Source: Bacillota bacterium (GTDB lineage: Bacteria; Bacillota_I; Bacilli_A; RF39; UBA660). From it: DNA of 64,000 nt. Location of the stretch: NCBI GenBank assembly GCA_003524085.1, contig DOEC01000029.1, positions 1 to 64,000 on the forward strand, written 5' to 3'. The notes below the pieces were generated by a model. That model saw nothing but the letters and a program-made list of their open reading frames with translations. It did no database searches and had not been told where the DNA came from. Position numbers and translations under genes: made by a program. Of this stretch, positions 1-7,454 are shown piece after piece. Within the stretch, counting starts at the first letter, position 1. Each line of letters begins with the position of its first letter.

Positions 1-116
1 CCTATCTTACTAGCAAGATCTTTTTGAGTAAGCTTTTCTTTGTTATAAGCATTATATAATAGCCTATACTTTTTTACATTTCTACCAACAATTTTTTTTA
101 ACTCAACACTGTTCAT
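1..116 (-). CDS. HTH (XRE-like) transcriptional regulator, partial
   Basis: The reverse strand opens with ATG at 114-116 after an AGGAGAG ribosome site and reads MNSVELKKIVGRNVKKYRLL..., then TQKDLASKIG. This resembles the first half of a Cro/C1-type helix-turn-helix (the TQKDLA segment is the usual start of helix 2). The gene runs off the left edge, so its C-terminal part and partners are unseen. It is divergent from the HTH gene at 218 and the two share a short palindrome-containing promoter region, so either protein may control both. Confidence 0.75.
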   Translation of the reverse strand, partial: MNSVELKKIVGRNVKKYRLLYNAYNKEKLTQKDLASKI

Positions 117-144
117 AAATCACTCTCCTACTTTTAATAATATA

Positions 145-184
145 ATCTTACAACACATTTATTGTAAAGTCAACACAAGTGTTG
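145..184 (-). promoter_or_regulatory. Promoter of the leftward HTH gene with overlapping operator-like repeats
   Basis: On the minus strand TTGACT (168-173) and TAAGAT (145-150) are separated by exactly 17 bases. The -35 region overlaps an inverted repeat CAACAC-AA-GTGTTG (171-184), and a second CAACAC copy lies at 151-156 in the spacer. This is a typical layout for autoregulation by a small HTH repressor. Which of the two divergent HTH proteins binds is inference. Confidence 0.6.
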
Positions 185-217
185 TATTTTTGTGTTTAAT
201 AGTTAGTAGGAGGAAAT

Positions 218-463
218 ATGTATTATACTGAAAGATTATCATGGATTAGAAATTGTAAAAACATCCCGCAAAAGGAAATTGCTTATGCTTTGGGTATTAA
301 ACAACAGCAATATGCTAGATATGAAAATGGGGTGAATGTTATGCCTATTACATATTTAATAAAGATTTGTAAATACCTTAATGTTAGTGCAGATTATATA
401 TTAGGATTTACTGATGAAATGAAAGAAATAGAACAAAAAAAGAAAGAAAGCGAAGACTTATAA
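218..463 (+). CDS. Small XRE-family HTH transcriptional regulator
   Basis: An 81-residue protein with a single helix-turn-helix: IPQKEIAYALGIKQQQYARYENG (about residues 17-39) is the classical Cro/C1 pattern, with the recognition helix QQQYARYE and a following hydrophobic helix ending in a LNVSADYILGFTDE tail typical of XRE regulators. A clear AGGAGG precedes ATG. It probably acts as a dimeric DNA-binding repressor of itself or of the divergent gene at 1-116. The highly charged end (KKKESEDL) overlaps the stop region of dacA on the other strand by a few bases, so the two genes converge. Confidence 0.85.
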   Translation: MYYTERLSWIRNCKNIPQKEIAYALGIKQQQYARYENGVNVMPITYLIKICKYLNVSADYILGFTDEMKEIEQKKKESEDL

Positions 464-1678
464 TCTGATTTTCTTTCTTTTCTTTTTTGGTTTTGATTTT
501 AAAGTTAATTTAATAAGTACTATTATTACTATTAAACCTATGTAGTACAATATGTTATTTTTTAAATATGCCCATATGCTGAAGTGTAAGTCAGTACTAG
601 TAGTAGCATCAAATGTTTCTATTAATTTGTTATCATAATATATTTTGAACGTACCAACTTTAGTGCCTTTTTTTACAGTTGATTTTATTACTTGATCTCC
701 ATCATATTCAATTTTTAATTTTGAAGTGTCATATGGTTTTTCAATATATCTTGTTACTGTTTTTGGACTTCTCAACTTTACATAATCTTCTTTAGCATTT
801 TTTGTTTCTAAACTTTTAAGTACTTCGTTTTCTTCTACAAAGTTTACTTTTTGCATATTTTCGTTTAATGCATTTTTTATTGTGTCTATGTCAGTTATGT
901 TTTTTGCTTTACCATCGTCTGGAGCGTTTAATGTTACTGTTAAAATGTTTACTCCATCTATTACACTTTCTGTTGATAAACAGTATCCTGCATTTTCTGT
1001 ATATCCAGTTTTACTTCCTTTTATAAATGATAAGTCATAACTATATTTTTTATTATAATAGTTAATTGTGCTTGAAACTTTTAATCCATTTGACAATGTG
1101 TATTCTTTTGTTTCATATATTTTTTTAAATGTTGGATTTTCTAGTGCGTACTCTAGTAATTTTAGAATGTCTTTTGCTGTTCCATAGTGTCCTGCTGCGT
1201 CATAGCCAGTAGTATTGCTAAACTTTAACCCAGTTAAGTTTAGTTTTTTTGCTAGGTCATTCATTTTTTCAACAAAATTACTTATTGACCCAGTTAAGCT
1301 TATAGCGAGTGAGTCAGTAGCATCTGCGCCTGATGGGAGCATACTCGCATATAATAAATCTTCATATGTTACAACATCACCAACTTGTAAACCAGCTACT
1401 GAAGCATCCCAAGGAACAGAAGACAACATTTTTTCTGTAATAGTTACTTTTTCATTTAAGTCTTTAATGTTTTCAATTGAGACTAGGGTAGTCATTATTT
1501 TTGTAAGACTTGCTATACTTACTGTGTCTTCACTATTTTTTTCATAAATTATTTTATTTTCGTCTTTATTATAGACTATTACGTTTTTAGAGTATAGTCC
1601 TTCAATTTCTAATGCACTTAATATGCATGGAATAAATAAACAAATTGTTAATAATACTTCTTTAATTCTTTTCATCAT
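458..1678 (-). CDS. dacA: D-alanyl-D-alanine carboxypeptidase (penicillin-binding protein, peptidase S11)
   Basis: A 406-residue protein from the ATG at 1676-1678. It has an N-terminal signal segment (about residues 5-25), the active-site tetrad SLTK (57-60), SGA at 116-118 in place of the usual SxN, and KTG (223-225), so it belongs to the serine D,D-carboxypeptidases that trim the terminal D-Ala from peptidoglycan stem peptides outside the membrane. A C-terminal beta domain is followed by a hydrophobic helix and a Lys/Arg-rich tail that anchors it. The N-to-A change in the second motif also occurs in other Bacillota members as I recall. An upstream in-frame ATG at 1714 adds 12 residues but has no ribosome site. 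Confidence 0.93.
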   Translation of the reverse strand: MMKRIKEVLLTICLFIPCILSALEIEGLYSKNVIVYNKDENKIIYEKNSEDTVSIASLTKIMTTLVSIENIKDLNEKVTITEKMLSSVPWDASVAGLQVGDVVTYEDLLYASMLPSGADATDSLAISLTGSISNFVEKMNDLAKKLNLTGLKFSNTTGYDAAGHYGTAKDILKLLEYALENPTFKKIYETKEYTLSNGLKVSSTINYYNKKYSYDLSFIKGSKTGYTENAGYCLSTESVIDGVNILTVTLNAPDDGKAKNITDIDTIKNALNENMQKVNFVEENEVLKSLETKNAKEDYVKLRSPKTVTRYIEKPYDTSKLKIEYDGDQVIKSTVKKGTKVGTFKIYYDNKLIETFDATTSTDLHFSIWAYLKNNILYYIGLIVIIVLIKLTLKSKPKKKRKKIRL

Positions 1679-1684
1679 GTGATA

Positions 1685-1693
1685 ATTATAACA
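1685..1693 (-). promoter_or_regulatory. Extended -10 promoter of dacA, predicted leaderless start
   Basis: The minus strand carries TGTTATAAT (TGn plus a perfect TATAAT at 1685-1690). Only six bases separate the -10 box from the dacA ATG at 1678, which places the expected transcription start on the A of that ATG. No ribosome-binding site fits between. No good -35 box is present, as is common with extended -10 promoters. Confidence 0.55.
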
Positions 1694-1862
1694 CTTTTTT
1701 ATATATTTTTGCATAAAAAATTTATTATTTACATCTTTAAATTTTCATAGAAACGTGATTATTCTTAGAAAATATTAATTTTTTTCATTTTTTAATAGAA
1801 ATTTTTCTTACAAATTTTAAAAATTGAAAGCATTTTTTGAAAAAAACCCTATAAGTTTTGAC

Positions 1863-1894
1863 AAAAACAGGCTCCAATTTTAAAAATTGAGCCT
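1863..1894 (-). terminator. Rho-independent terminator (leftward)
   Basis: A near-perfect inverted repeat, AGGCTC(C)AATTTT / AAAAATTGAGCCT (1869-1894), is followed on the minus strand by a run of five T after one G (1863-1867). It lies between the gerQ-side transcripts and dacA and could stop leftward readthrough. On the plus strand the U-run is poor. Confidence 0.5.
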
Positions 1895-1896
1895 AT

Positions 1897-1925
1897 TTGA
1901 CATACTTATATATCCGTGTTAGAAT
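1897..1925 (+). promoter_or_regulatory. Consensus promoter of small ORF transcript
   Basis: TTGACA (1897-1902), 17-base spacer, TAGAAT (1920-1925). Transcription should start near 1932 and produce an RNA with an 8-bp hairpin CCTTAGTT / AACTAAGG (1964-1971 and 1983-1990) ending just upstream of the ribosome site of the ORF at 2006. This is among the strongest promoters in the window, yet it serves no annotated long gene. Confidence 0.75.
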
Positions 1926-2005
1926 GCTTTTAGGAGCGTTTATATTGGGTGACTGCCTTTTCACCTTAGTTCTCTCAGGGGAAACTAAGGTAGGGAGGTG
2001 ATGAC

Positions 2006-2122
2006 GTGATAAGAGACTTTTTGAAGTACCTTGTCAAAAGGGTTATCTTTTTCTTACAAAAACGTAAGAAAAAAAGACACCTATCTTTAGTAATAGTAAA
2101 GATAGATGTAAACACTAAATAA
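2006..2122 (+). CDS. Small basic protein, candidate type I toxin
   Basis: A 38-codon ORF starts at GTG after a strong GGGAGGTGA ribosome site with about five bases spacing. The product has an amphipathic/hydrophobic N-terminal half (IRDFLKYLVKRVIFFL), a Lys/Arg-rich middle (QKRKKKRH) and a short hydrophobic strand. It has its own consensus promoter, a 5' hairpin beside the ribosome site, and a convergent antisense promoter with a terminator inside the ORF. This layout is that of type I toxin-antitoxin loci such as txpA/ratA or bsrG/SR4 in B. subtilis. The sequence does not match any toxin family I can name, so the toxin call is inference from architecture. Confidence 0.45.
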   Translation: MIRDFLKYLVKRVIFFLQKRKKKRHLSLVIVKIDVNTK

Positions 2123-2156
2123 AAGGTTTGCATTCAATCACTGAACGTTCCTTTCA
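2069..2156 (-). ncRNA. Candidate antisense RNA to the small ORF (antitoxin)
   Basis: A leftward transcript predicted from the promoter at 2163-2191 would start near 2156. It would end at a stem CTATCTTTA / TAAAGATAG (2081-2089 and 2097-2105) followed on the minus strand by GTGTC and seven T (complement of 2069-2075). It overlaps the last 18 codons and the 3' untranslated part of the small ORF transcript. About 88 nt in length. Confidence 0.45.
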
Positions 2157-2162
2157 TTTAAT

Positions 2163-2191
2163 AGTATATTACATTTTTGTGTTTTATGCAA
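2163..2191 (-). promoter_or_regulatory. Convergent promoter of the antisense RNA
   Basis: Minus strand TTGCAT (2186-2191), 17-base spacer, TATACT (2163-2168). It faces the small ORF and no protein-coding gene follows it for more than 400 bases. Confidence 0.6.
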
Positions 2192-2211
2192 GACATAATT
2201 TGTTTGCTGTG

Positions 2212-2541
2212 TTAAATTAAGTCACTCTTTTTGTAATTTATTTTTTCGTCAAACTCTACATAATCTAAATATATCATTAGTATCATGTACCATTTTCCTG
2301 TATTTGGGTCACTTATTATTATGTGATCTCTTCCTGCTTGTTCAATTATACCTTCAAAAATTTTGTCTTTCCAGTTAAGTGAATCAGGAAAGCTAACATA
2401 CACTTTAGCTTTTTTTCCTTTGTTATTTCTTAAAATATTTTCAATGTAACTTTGCTCCATAGGTAACTCTAGTTCAGCAGTGTCCCTTTCAAAGTTTGGG
2501 TATGGTACAAAGTCTGGTGTTTTGTAATAATTTCCATTCAT
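2212..2541 (-). CDS. gerQ: Spore coat protein GerQ
   Basis: A 109-residue protein whose C-terminal two thirds carry the GerQ signature: QSYIENILRNNKGK, then IFEGIIEQAGRDHIIISDPNTGKWYMILMIYLDYVEF. In B. subtilis GerQ is an inner-coat protein needed for the spore-wall hydrolase CwlJ in germination, and is crosslinked by transglutaminase. The N-terminus here is short, without the long Gln/Tyr-rich region of Bacillus GerQ. AGGAGG precedes the ATG. It is monocistronic on the minus strand, divergent from pduL. Confidence 0.88.
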   Translation of the reverse strand: MNGNYYKTPDFVPYPNFERDTAELELPMEQSYIENILRNNKGKKAKVYVSFPDSLNWKDKIFEGIIEQAGRDHIIISDPNTGKWYMILMIYLDYVEFDEKINYKKSDLI

Positions 2542-2623
2542 AATTTATCCTCCTAGTAAGAAGTTTATGTATTTGCTTTCAATTTAGAAGATTTTTTGAT
2601 AAAATAATTAAAGAGGTGGCTTT

Positions 2624-3193
2624 ATGAAAGTTAGTATTGGAGTAAGTAATAGACATATTCATTTAGACTATGATACATGTGTTAAATTATTTGGTAACAG
2701 TGAGTTAACTATTGTTAGAGAGCTTAGTCAAGGTGGAGAGTTTGTAAGTAATAGAGTAGTGAGTATTAAAACTGATAAAGGGAGAATAGACAATGTTAAA
2801 GTAATTGGACCGCTTAGAAATAAAACACAAGTTGAAATAGCAAGAAGTGATGCGTTTAAATTAGGTATTAACCCACCTGTTAGAATGAGTGGAAACTTTG
2901 ATGGAGCAGAAGATGTAACACTAGTTTTTGAAAGTAAAGAAGTGAACGTGAAAAATTCTTGTATTTTAGCTAATAGACATATTCACTCTAAGACAAGTGA
3001 ACTAGAAAAATACGGGTTAAAAGATGGGCAAGTGCTTAAAGTAAGAGTAAATGGTGAACGTGGGGGAATAATGGATAATGTTATTGTTAAAGCTAAAGAG
3101 AGTTATAACTTTGAAATGCATATTGATATAGACGAAGCTAATGCGTTTATGTTAAGTAATGGTAGTGTAGTAGAGATTATGGAGGAAAAGTAA
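2624..3193 (+). CDS. pduL: Phosphate acyltransferase, PduL family
   Basis: A 189-residue PduL-type phosphotransacylase, which exchanges acyl-CoA and acyl-phosphate (acetyl or propanoyl). Two repeats each show the zinc-binding signature: SNRHIHL (residues 8-14) and ANRHIH (about 117-122). The conserved RMSGNFDGAEDVTL segment lies between. No microcompartment encapsulation extension is seen at the N-terminus and no Pdu genes lie nearby, so it more likely serves as the housekeeping phosphotransacetylase of acetate metabolism. The ribosome site AGAGGTGG precedes ATG. Its stop codon overlaps the start of prfB (TAATG), implying coupled expression. Confidence 0.9.
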   Translation: MKVSIGVSNRHIHLDYDTCVKLFGNSELTIVRELSQGGEFVSNRVVSIKTDKGRIDNVKVIGPLRNKTQVEIARSDAFKLGINPPVRMSGNFDGAEDVTLVFESKEVNVKNSCILANRHIHSKTSELEKYGLKDGQVLKVRVNGERGGIMDNVIVKAKESYNFEMHIDIDEANAFMLSNGSVVEIMEEK

Positions 3194-4273
3194 TGGAAAA
3201 GAGAGAACTTGTTAGTGAAGTAGAGAATTTAAATAATGAACTAGATAGTTTAAGGAGGTCACTTTGACTACGATAATAAAGTAAGTAAGATTAAAGAGTT
3301 AGATAATCTAGTTAATAGTGAAGAGTTTTGGAACAATAGTAATTCTAATAAAGTAATGAGTGAGTTAGCTAATTTAAAGAGTAGTGTATCTTTGTTTGAA
3401 AATACTTTAAAGAAGGCTAGGGAAGCAAGAGAGTTTTTAAATTTGGATATTAGTGAAGAAGAAGCTAATTTGGTTAGTGAGGACATTAATAGTATTAAAG
3501 ATAGTATTAAAAAATTAAGGTTAGAGATACTTTTAAATGGAGAGTTTGATAAGTGTAATGCATACATTGAAATACATAGTGGTGCAGGAGGAACTGAGAG
3601 TAATGACTGGGCTAATATGTTACTTAGAATGTATTTAAGATATTTTGAGAAAAAAGGATATAAGTATACTATAGTTAGTCAAGCAAACGGGGAAGAAGTA
3701 GGCATAAAGGGGGCTATTGTAGATGTAAAAGGGGAGAATGCTTTCGGTTATTTGAAGGGAGAAACTGGAGTGCATAGATTAGTTAGAATAAGCCCTTTTG
3801 ATAGTAATAAGAGAAGACATACATCTTTTGCCAGTGTGTTAGTTACTCCTCAAATTGATACTAAAATAGAAGTTAATATTAGAGAAGAAGACTTAAAAAT
3901 TGATGTGTATCGCTCTAGTGGAGCTGGTGGACAAAGTGTTAATACAACTGACTCAGCTGTTAGAATAACTCATATTCCTACAGGTATAGTTGTTACTTGT
4001 CAAAATGAAAGAAGTCAAATTAAAAATAAAGATAAAGCTATGGAGATACTTAAGAGTAAACTTTATTTATTAGAGAAAGAGACTATTGATAAAAAGTTAA
4101 ATGAACTTAAGGGTAGTGTGATGGATGTTAATTTTGGTAGTCAAATTAGGAATTATGTGATGTGTCCATATACTTTAGTAAAAGACGTTAGAACTGGATA
4201 TGAAGTGAGTGATGTTGATAGGGTACTTGATGGAGATATAGAAGGATTTTTGGAGAGCTATTTAAAGAGTTAG
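3193..4273 (+). CDS. prfB: Peptide chain release factor 2, with programmed +1 frameshift
   Basis: Translation starts at ATG 3193 inside TAATG of pduL and reads 24 codons to CTT TGA (3262-3267). A +1 shift that skips T3265 continues in the 3266-4273 frame, giving about 359 residues, the normal RF2 length. The shift site has an internal ribosome-like AGGAGG (3253-3258) three bases before CTTTGAC, the classical RF2 autoregulation signal. The protein has the SPF tripeptide for UGA/UAA recognition (ISPFDSNKRRHTSF) and GGQ (245-247) for peptide release. Simple ORF calling would truncate it to an internal ATG at 3356. Confidence 0.96.
3253..3268 (+). promoter_or_regulatory. RF2 autoregulatory frameshift site
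   Basis: AGGAGG TCA CTT TGA C: internal Shine-Dalgarno-like stimulator, slippery CTT and in-frame UGA followed by C, the poorest termination context. Low RF2 lets the ribosome slip to the +1 frame and make more RF2. All three elements are visible in the sequence. Confidence 0.95.
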
Positions 4274-4989
4274 CTCTCTATTTCTTTTATTATTTTGTTT
4301 GCAATGAATGTGTAACCTAAGGTAGAAGGAAAAGCATTTTCTTGATTTGGTAGAAATTCTATTTTATTTCTAAAGTCTTCGTCTATTCTTATATATTTAA
4401 TGTTGTATTCTTTTTCAATATTTATGAAAGATGTGTTTAAATAGTTAAATAGAGTAGTGATGGATGAAGAGTTTTCTTCTGTTTCTTTTATAGGGTTATA
4501 GTAACCAATAATGTATATTCTTTTGTTTGTAATCTTTCTTATTTCTTTAAGTAATTCTTTTATTTCGTTTATCATAGAATCTGCATATTTGTAATTTGTT
4601 TTATTTATATTGTAGCTACTTCTTAATTTTGAAAATAATTCGTCACTTCCTACTGATAGTGTTATTAAATCTGCATTTTTTAGGGCATTTGAAAGGGTTT
4701 CTTTGCTTGTCAAGTTTGGGTTTTTTATCATTTCTATTAAGTCTTTTATTCTTAAATCTTCTTTTATGAAGTTTTTGTCTAAAGTTACGTTTTTATGGTG
4801 GATTTTCAGATAGTCATAAAGTATATCTGTGTAAGAGATGTTGTATGTATCAAAAGGAGTATGACCTTTAGCTAAATCGTCTCCAATTGAAAGATAAGAA
4901 TAGGATGTAGTACGTTTCATATTATATATTAGTATTATAGGAATTGTTGCAATTAAAAATATTACTAGTTTCTTTTTGATATAAATCAC
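4270..4989 (-). CDS. SGNH/GDSL-like extracellular protein with missing catalytic residues
   Basis: A 239-residue protein with an N-terminal membrane anchor (about residues 5-22) and an SGNH-hydrolase fold pattern: block I reads IGDDLAKG instead of GDSxxxG, block III-like region has LSVGSDEL (usually GxNDL), and the final block reads NAFPSTLGY where active enzymes have DxxHPxxxGY. Catalytic Ser, Asp and His all appear to be absent. It resembles the YpmR-like lipase family of Bacilli, but is probably a pseudoenzyme outside the membrane. It converges on prfB with overlapping stop codons. Confidence 0.7.
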   Translation of the reverse strand: MIYIKKKLVIFLIATIPIILIYNMKRTTSYSYLSIGDDLAKGHTPFDTYNISYTDILYDYLKIHHKNVTLDKNFIKEDLRIKDLIEMIKNPNLTSKETLSNALKNADLITLSVGSDELFSKLRSSYNINKTNYKYADSMINEIKELLKEIRKITNKRIYIIGYYNPIKETEENSSSITTLFNYLNTSFINIEKEYNIKYIRIDEDFRNKIEFLPNQENAFPSTLGYTFIANKIIKEIES

Positions 4990-5027
4990 TCCTAGTAATA
5001 TTTTACTCTTATTTTTTAGTTATAGAA

Positions 5028-6275
5028 CTAACTTATTATTTGTAGTTCTGCTCCTACGTTTGTTAGTTTTTCTACAATGTCTTCGTATCCCCTTAGAATT
5101 AATGGAATGTTATCAAGTATTGTTTCTCCTTGTGCGATTAATCCTGCAGTTAGTAAGGCTGCTCCACCTCTTAAATCAGGAATATATAGTTCTGTTGCTG
5201 TTAGTGGAGTTGGACCAGTTATTGTTAGTGTGTTTCCAACTGAAGAAGTGTTAGCACCCATTTTGTTTAATAAGGAAGCAGACATAAATCTTGACTCGTA
5301 TATTGTTTCTATAATTTCAGATGTGCCTTCGGCTTGAGTTAGTAATACTGTGAAAACTTGTTGTACATCTGTTGGAAAACCTGGAAACACTTGGGTTTTT
5401 ATTGTTGTTGGTAGTAATTTAGGACATTTTGATATAGTCAAAGTGTCTCCTTTTATATCAAAGTCTACTCCAGCATCTTTTAGTTTTATTAATACTGAAT
5501 TTATATGGTCTTTTATAAAGCCTTTTATTTTTAAGTCTTTTCCAGCTAATGCACCTATGATTATGTAAGTTGATGCTTCTATTCTATCGGGGAAAACTTC
5601 AGTTACACCATTATCTAGGTTTTCTTCTCCATCAATTACTATTGTACTTGTTCCTGCACCTGTTATTTTTGAGCCCATACTTATTAAGAATGATGCGACA
5701 TTCACTATTTCAGGTTCACGGGCTGCATTTTCTATTATTGTTTGGCCACTTGCATGAGTTGCGGCTAACATTATGTTTATAGTTGCACCTACGCTTGCAA
5801 TGTCTAAGTATATTCTTGAACCAGTTAGTTTGTCTGCGGTTATGATGTATTTGTTTTTTATAATTTCTACTTTTGCACCTAAGCATTCAAAACCTTTTAT
5901 GTGAAGGTCAATGGGTCTTGCACCTATATGGCAACCACCTGGAAAAGATATTTCTACTTTTTTAAATCTAGCTAGTAATGTTCCCATGAAGTAGTATGAT
6001 GCTCTCATTTGTTCTGATAGTTCTTCAGGTATTGGAGCATTTTTTAAGTTAGTTGTGTCTATTATTATTTCATCTTTGTCTATAGTGTATTTACATGATA
6101 AAACTTCTAGTATTTTTAGCAAGTATTCAATATCTCTTATTTTTGGCACTTTATAAATTTTGCTTTTTGTTTTACAAAGAAGTGCAGCTGGTAAAAGTGC
6201 AACTGCTGAGTTTTTAGAACCGCTTATTTTAATTTCACCTGATAATGTGTTTCCACCTTTTATTTTTAGTCTCAC
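5028..6275 (-). CDS. murA: UDP-N-acetylglucosamine 1-carboxyvinyltransferase
   Basis: The first committed enzyme of peptidoglycan synthesis, transferring enolpyruvate from PEP to UDP-GlcNAc in the cytoplasm. With a GTG start at 6273-6275 the protein is 415 residues, opens RLKIKGGNTLSGEIKISGSKNS, and puts the active-site cysteine of GGCHIGARPID at residue 115, as in E. coli MurA. GTG is preferred because a GGGAGGG ribosome site ends six bases before it, while the ATG at 6279-6281 touches the ribosome site. A longer ORF upstream would overlap mntP and the promoter. Confidence 0.94.
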   Translation of the reverse strand: MRLKIKGGNTLSGEIKISGSKNSAVALLPAALLCKTKSKIYKVPKIRDIEYLLKILEVLSCKYTIDKDEIIIDTTNLKNAPIPEELSEQMRASYYFMGTLLARFKKVEISFPGGCHIGARPIDLHIKGFECLGAKVEIIKNKYIITADKLTGSRIYLDIASVGATINIMLAATHASGQTIIENAAREPEIVNVASFLISMGSKITGAGTSTIVIDGEENLDNGVTEVFPDRIEASTYIIIGALAGKDLKIKGFIKDHINSVLIKLKDAGVDFDIKGDTLTISKCPKLLPTTIKTQVFPGFPTDVQQVFTVLLTQAEGTSEIIETIYESRFMSASLLNKMGANTSSVGNTLTITGPTPLTATELYIPDLRGGAALLTAGLIAQGETILDNIPLILRGYEDIVEKLTNVGAELQIIS

Positions 6276-6290
6276 GTTCATCCCTCCCAA

Positions 6291-6337
6291 ATGGAATGTT
6301 CCATATATAATATAAAATTTATTATTCTCTTTGTCAA
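6291..6337 (-). promoter_or_regulatory. murA promoter with palindrome downstream of the -10 box
   Basis: Minus strand TTGACA (6332-6337), 17-base spacer, TATATT (6309-6314). Just downstream lies ATGGAA-TG-TTCCAT (6291-6304), an inverted repeat over the expected transcription start, which may be an operator or a 5' stem in the mRNA. Confidence 0.6.
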
Positions 6338-6346
6338 GAGTTAGAT

Positions 6347-6880
6347 TCATGGTTTACAAATTATGTATACAGTTATTAATAGTAAAACTATTATTGAAAT
6401 CAGTTTAGAGTATTTTTCAAATTTAGTTCTAGTGTATTTACCTAAGTTAAATCCTAGAAATGTAAATATACTACTTAATGACATAAAAATAAGTGAAGCA
6501 AGGCATATGTTGTTTGTTATATATTCTAAGCCTAGACCTAATGTGAAAGCGTCTATTGATACTAGTAGTGAGAATGAAAGTATTGTAGTTAGTTTAAATT
6601 CGTGGTATTCTTTTTCTTCGTTAAATGATTTAATCATTTCTATTAAGATTAGTATAAGTATAATAGTAAGTATTAATTTTTCGTTTATGTCTATATATTT
6701 GTCTAGTTTTGTATTAATGTCAAAACCGATTAGTGGCATCAAGAAGTGAAATATTCCCACTGAAAGGGAAGTAAGTATTATTTGTTTTTTAGGTACTTTT
6801 AGTAAACCATAGGCCATGCTTAGGGTAAAAGCGTCTATGCTTAGGGAAAGTCCTATTGATATGAGTGTTAATATTTGCAA
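6347..6880 (-). CDS. mntP: Manganese efflux pump, MntP family
   Basis: A 177-residue protein with six hydrophobic helices in two repeats, each starting with the acidic signature of the family: SIDAFTLSMAYG near residue 15 and SIDAFTLGLGLEY near residue 108. The segment GIFHFLMPLIGF matches the MntP pattern. The conserved aspartates are thought to carry Mn2+ out of the cell. YtaF, a sporulation-linked relative, is an alternative but less similar. The start is TTG (6878-6880) after AGGTGA. That ribosome site lies in the 3' arm of a terminator-like hairpin (see 6879-6907). Confidence 0.82.
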   Translation of the reverse strand: MQILTLISIGLSLSIDAFTLSMAYGLLKVPKKQIILTSLSVGIFHFLMPLIGFDINTKLDKYIDINEKLILTIILILILIEMIKSFNEEKEYHEFKLTTILSFSLLVSIDAFTLGLGLEYITNNICLASLIFMSLSSIFTFLGFNLGKYTRTKFEKYSKLISIIVLLLITVYIICKP

Positions 6881-6907
6881 AAAAATTCACCTATTAAATT
6901 ATAGGCG
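6879..6907. terminator. Bidirectional terminator-like hairpin over the mntP ribosome site
   Basis: CACCTAT-TAAATT-ATAGGCG (6888-6907) forms a 7-bp stem with one G-U pair. It is followed by seven T on the plus strand and by seven T on the minus strand (complement of 6879-6885). On the minus strand the 3' arm contains the AGGTG ribosome site and the T-run contains the TTG start codon of mntP. Confidence 0.55.
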
Positions 6908-6915
6908 TTTTTTTG

Positions 6916-7452
6916 TTAATTATGCTTTTTAAAAATTTTATTTATTGTTTCTTTAATGAATGATGTGTATTCTATATCATCCATATTAGTTTCTTTAGCG
7001 TCCATCATACATAGTGGGGGAAAGAGTACACACCAGTAATTGTCTCCAGAAGAAGCGCCTATTTTTATTAGTAAAGACTCATAATTACCACTTTCATATT
7101 TGACACCTTTATATATTTTTTCAGGAAAGTAGTTTATTCCATATTTAATAGTGAATGATTTATCGTAGTTGTTTTCTTTGAAAAGAGTACTTATTTTTTC
7201 ACTTATTAAGTCTTCGCTTGATATTATGTTTTTTCTTGTTTCGTTTATGTCAGTACTAGTTTCTATATCACTTATTACACTGGATATGCTTGTTTTTACT
7301 TTTTCTTTCATAGTCAAGTCTTCTAAACTATTTGAGTTTGGTATTATTCTAAATCTTATTGAGTCTTTTGGTATTATAACGTAGTCTTCTTCTTTGTTTG
7401 TTAGAGTAAATATTAGTGAGATTAAAGCAAGTATAATTATTAGTTTTTTCAT
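6916..7452 (-). CDS. spoIIR: Stage II sporulation protein R
   Basis: A 178-residue secreted protein: signal sequence (about 1-19), then the conserved IRFRIIPNSNSLEDLTMKEKVK block and the diagnostic NYWCVLFPPLCMMD motif near residue 142. In Bacillus and Clostridium SpoIIR is made in the forespore and exported to trigger the protease SpoIIGA, which processes pro-sigma-E in the mother cell. It lies directly after prmC and its terminator, as in many sporulating Bacillota. The start codon follows the terminator T-run by three bases and no strong ribosome site is visible. Confidence 0.92.
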   Translation of the reverse strand: MKKLIIILALISLIFTLTNKEEDYVIIPKDSIRFRIIPNSNSLEDLTMKEKVKTSISSVISDIETSTDINETRKNIISSEDLISEKISTLFKENNYDKSFTIKYGINYFPEKIYKGVKYESGNYESLLIKIGASSGDNYWCVLFPPLCMMDAKETNMDDIEYTSFIKETINKIFKKHN

Positions 7453-7454
7453 TT

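Noticed and set aside
5060..5782. Leu/Phe/Val-rich ORFs opposite murA, prfA, mnmE and other minus-strand genes
   Set aside because: They are antisense shadows of conserved genes with no ribosome sites and low-complexity translations.
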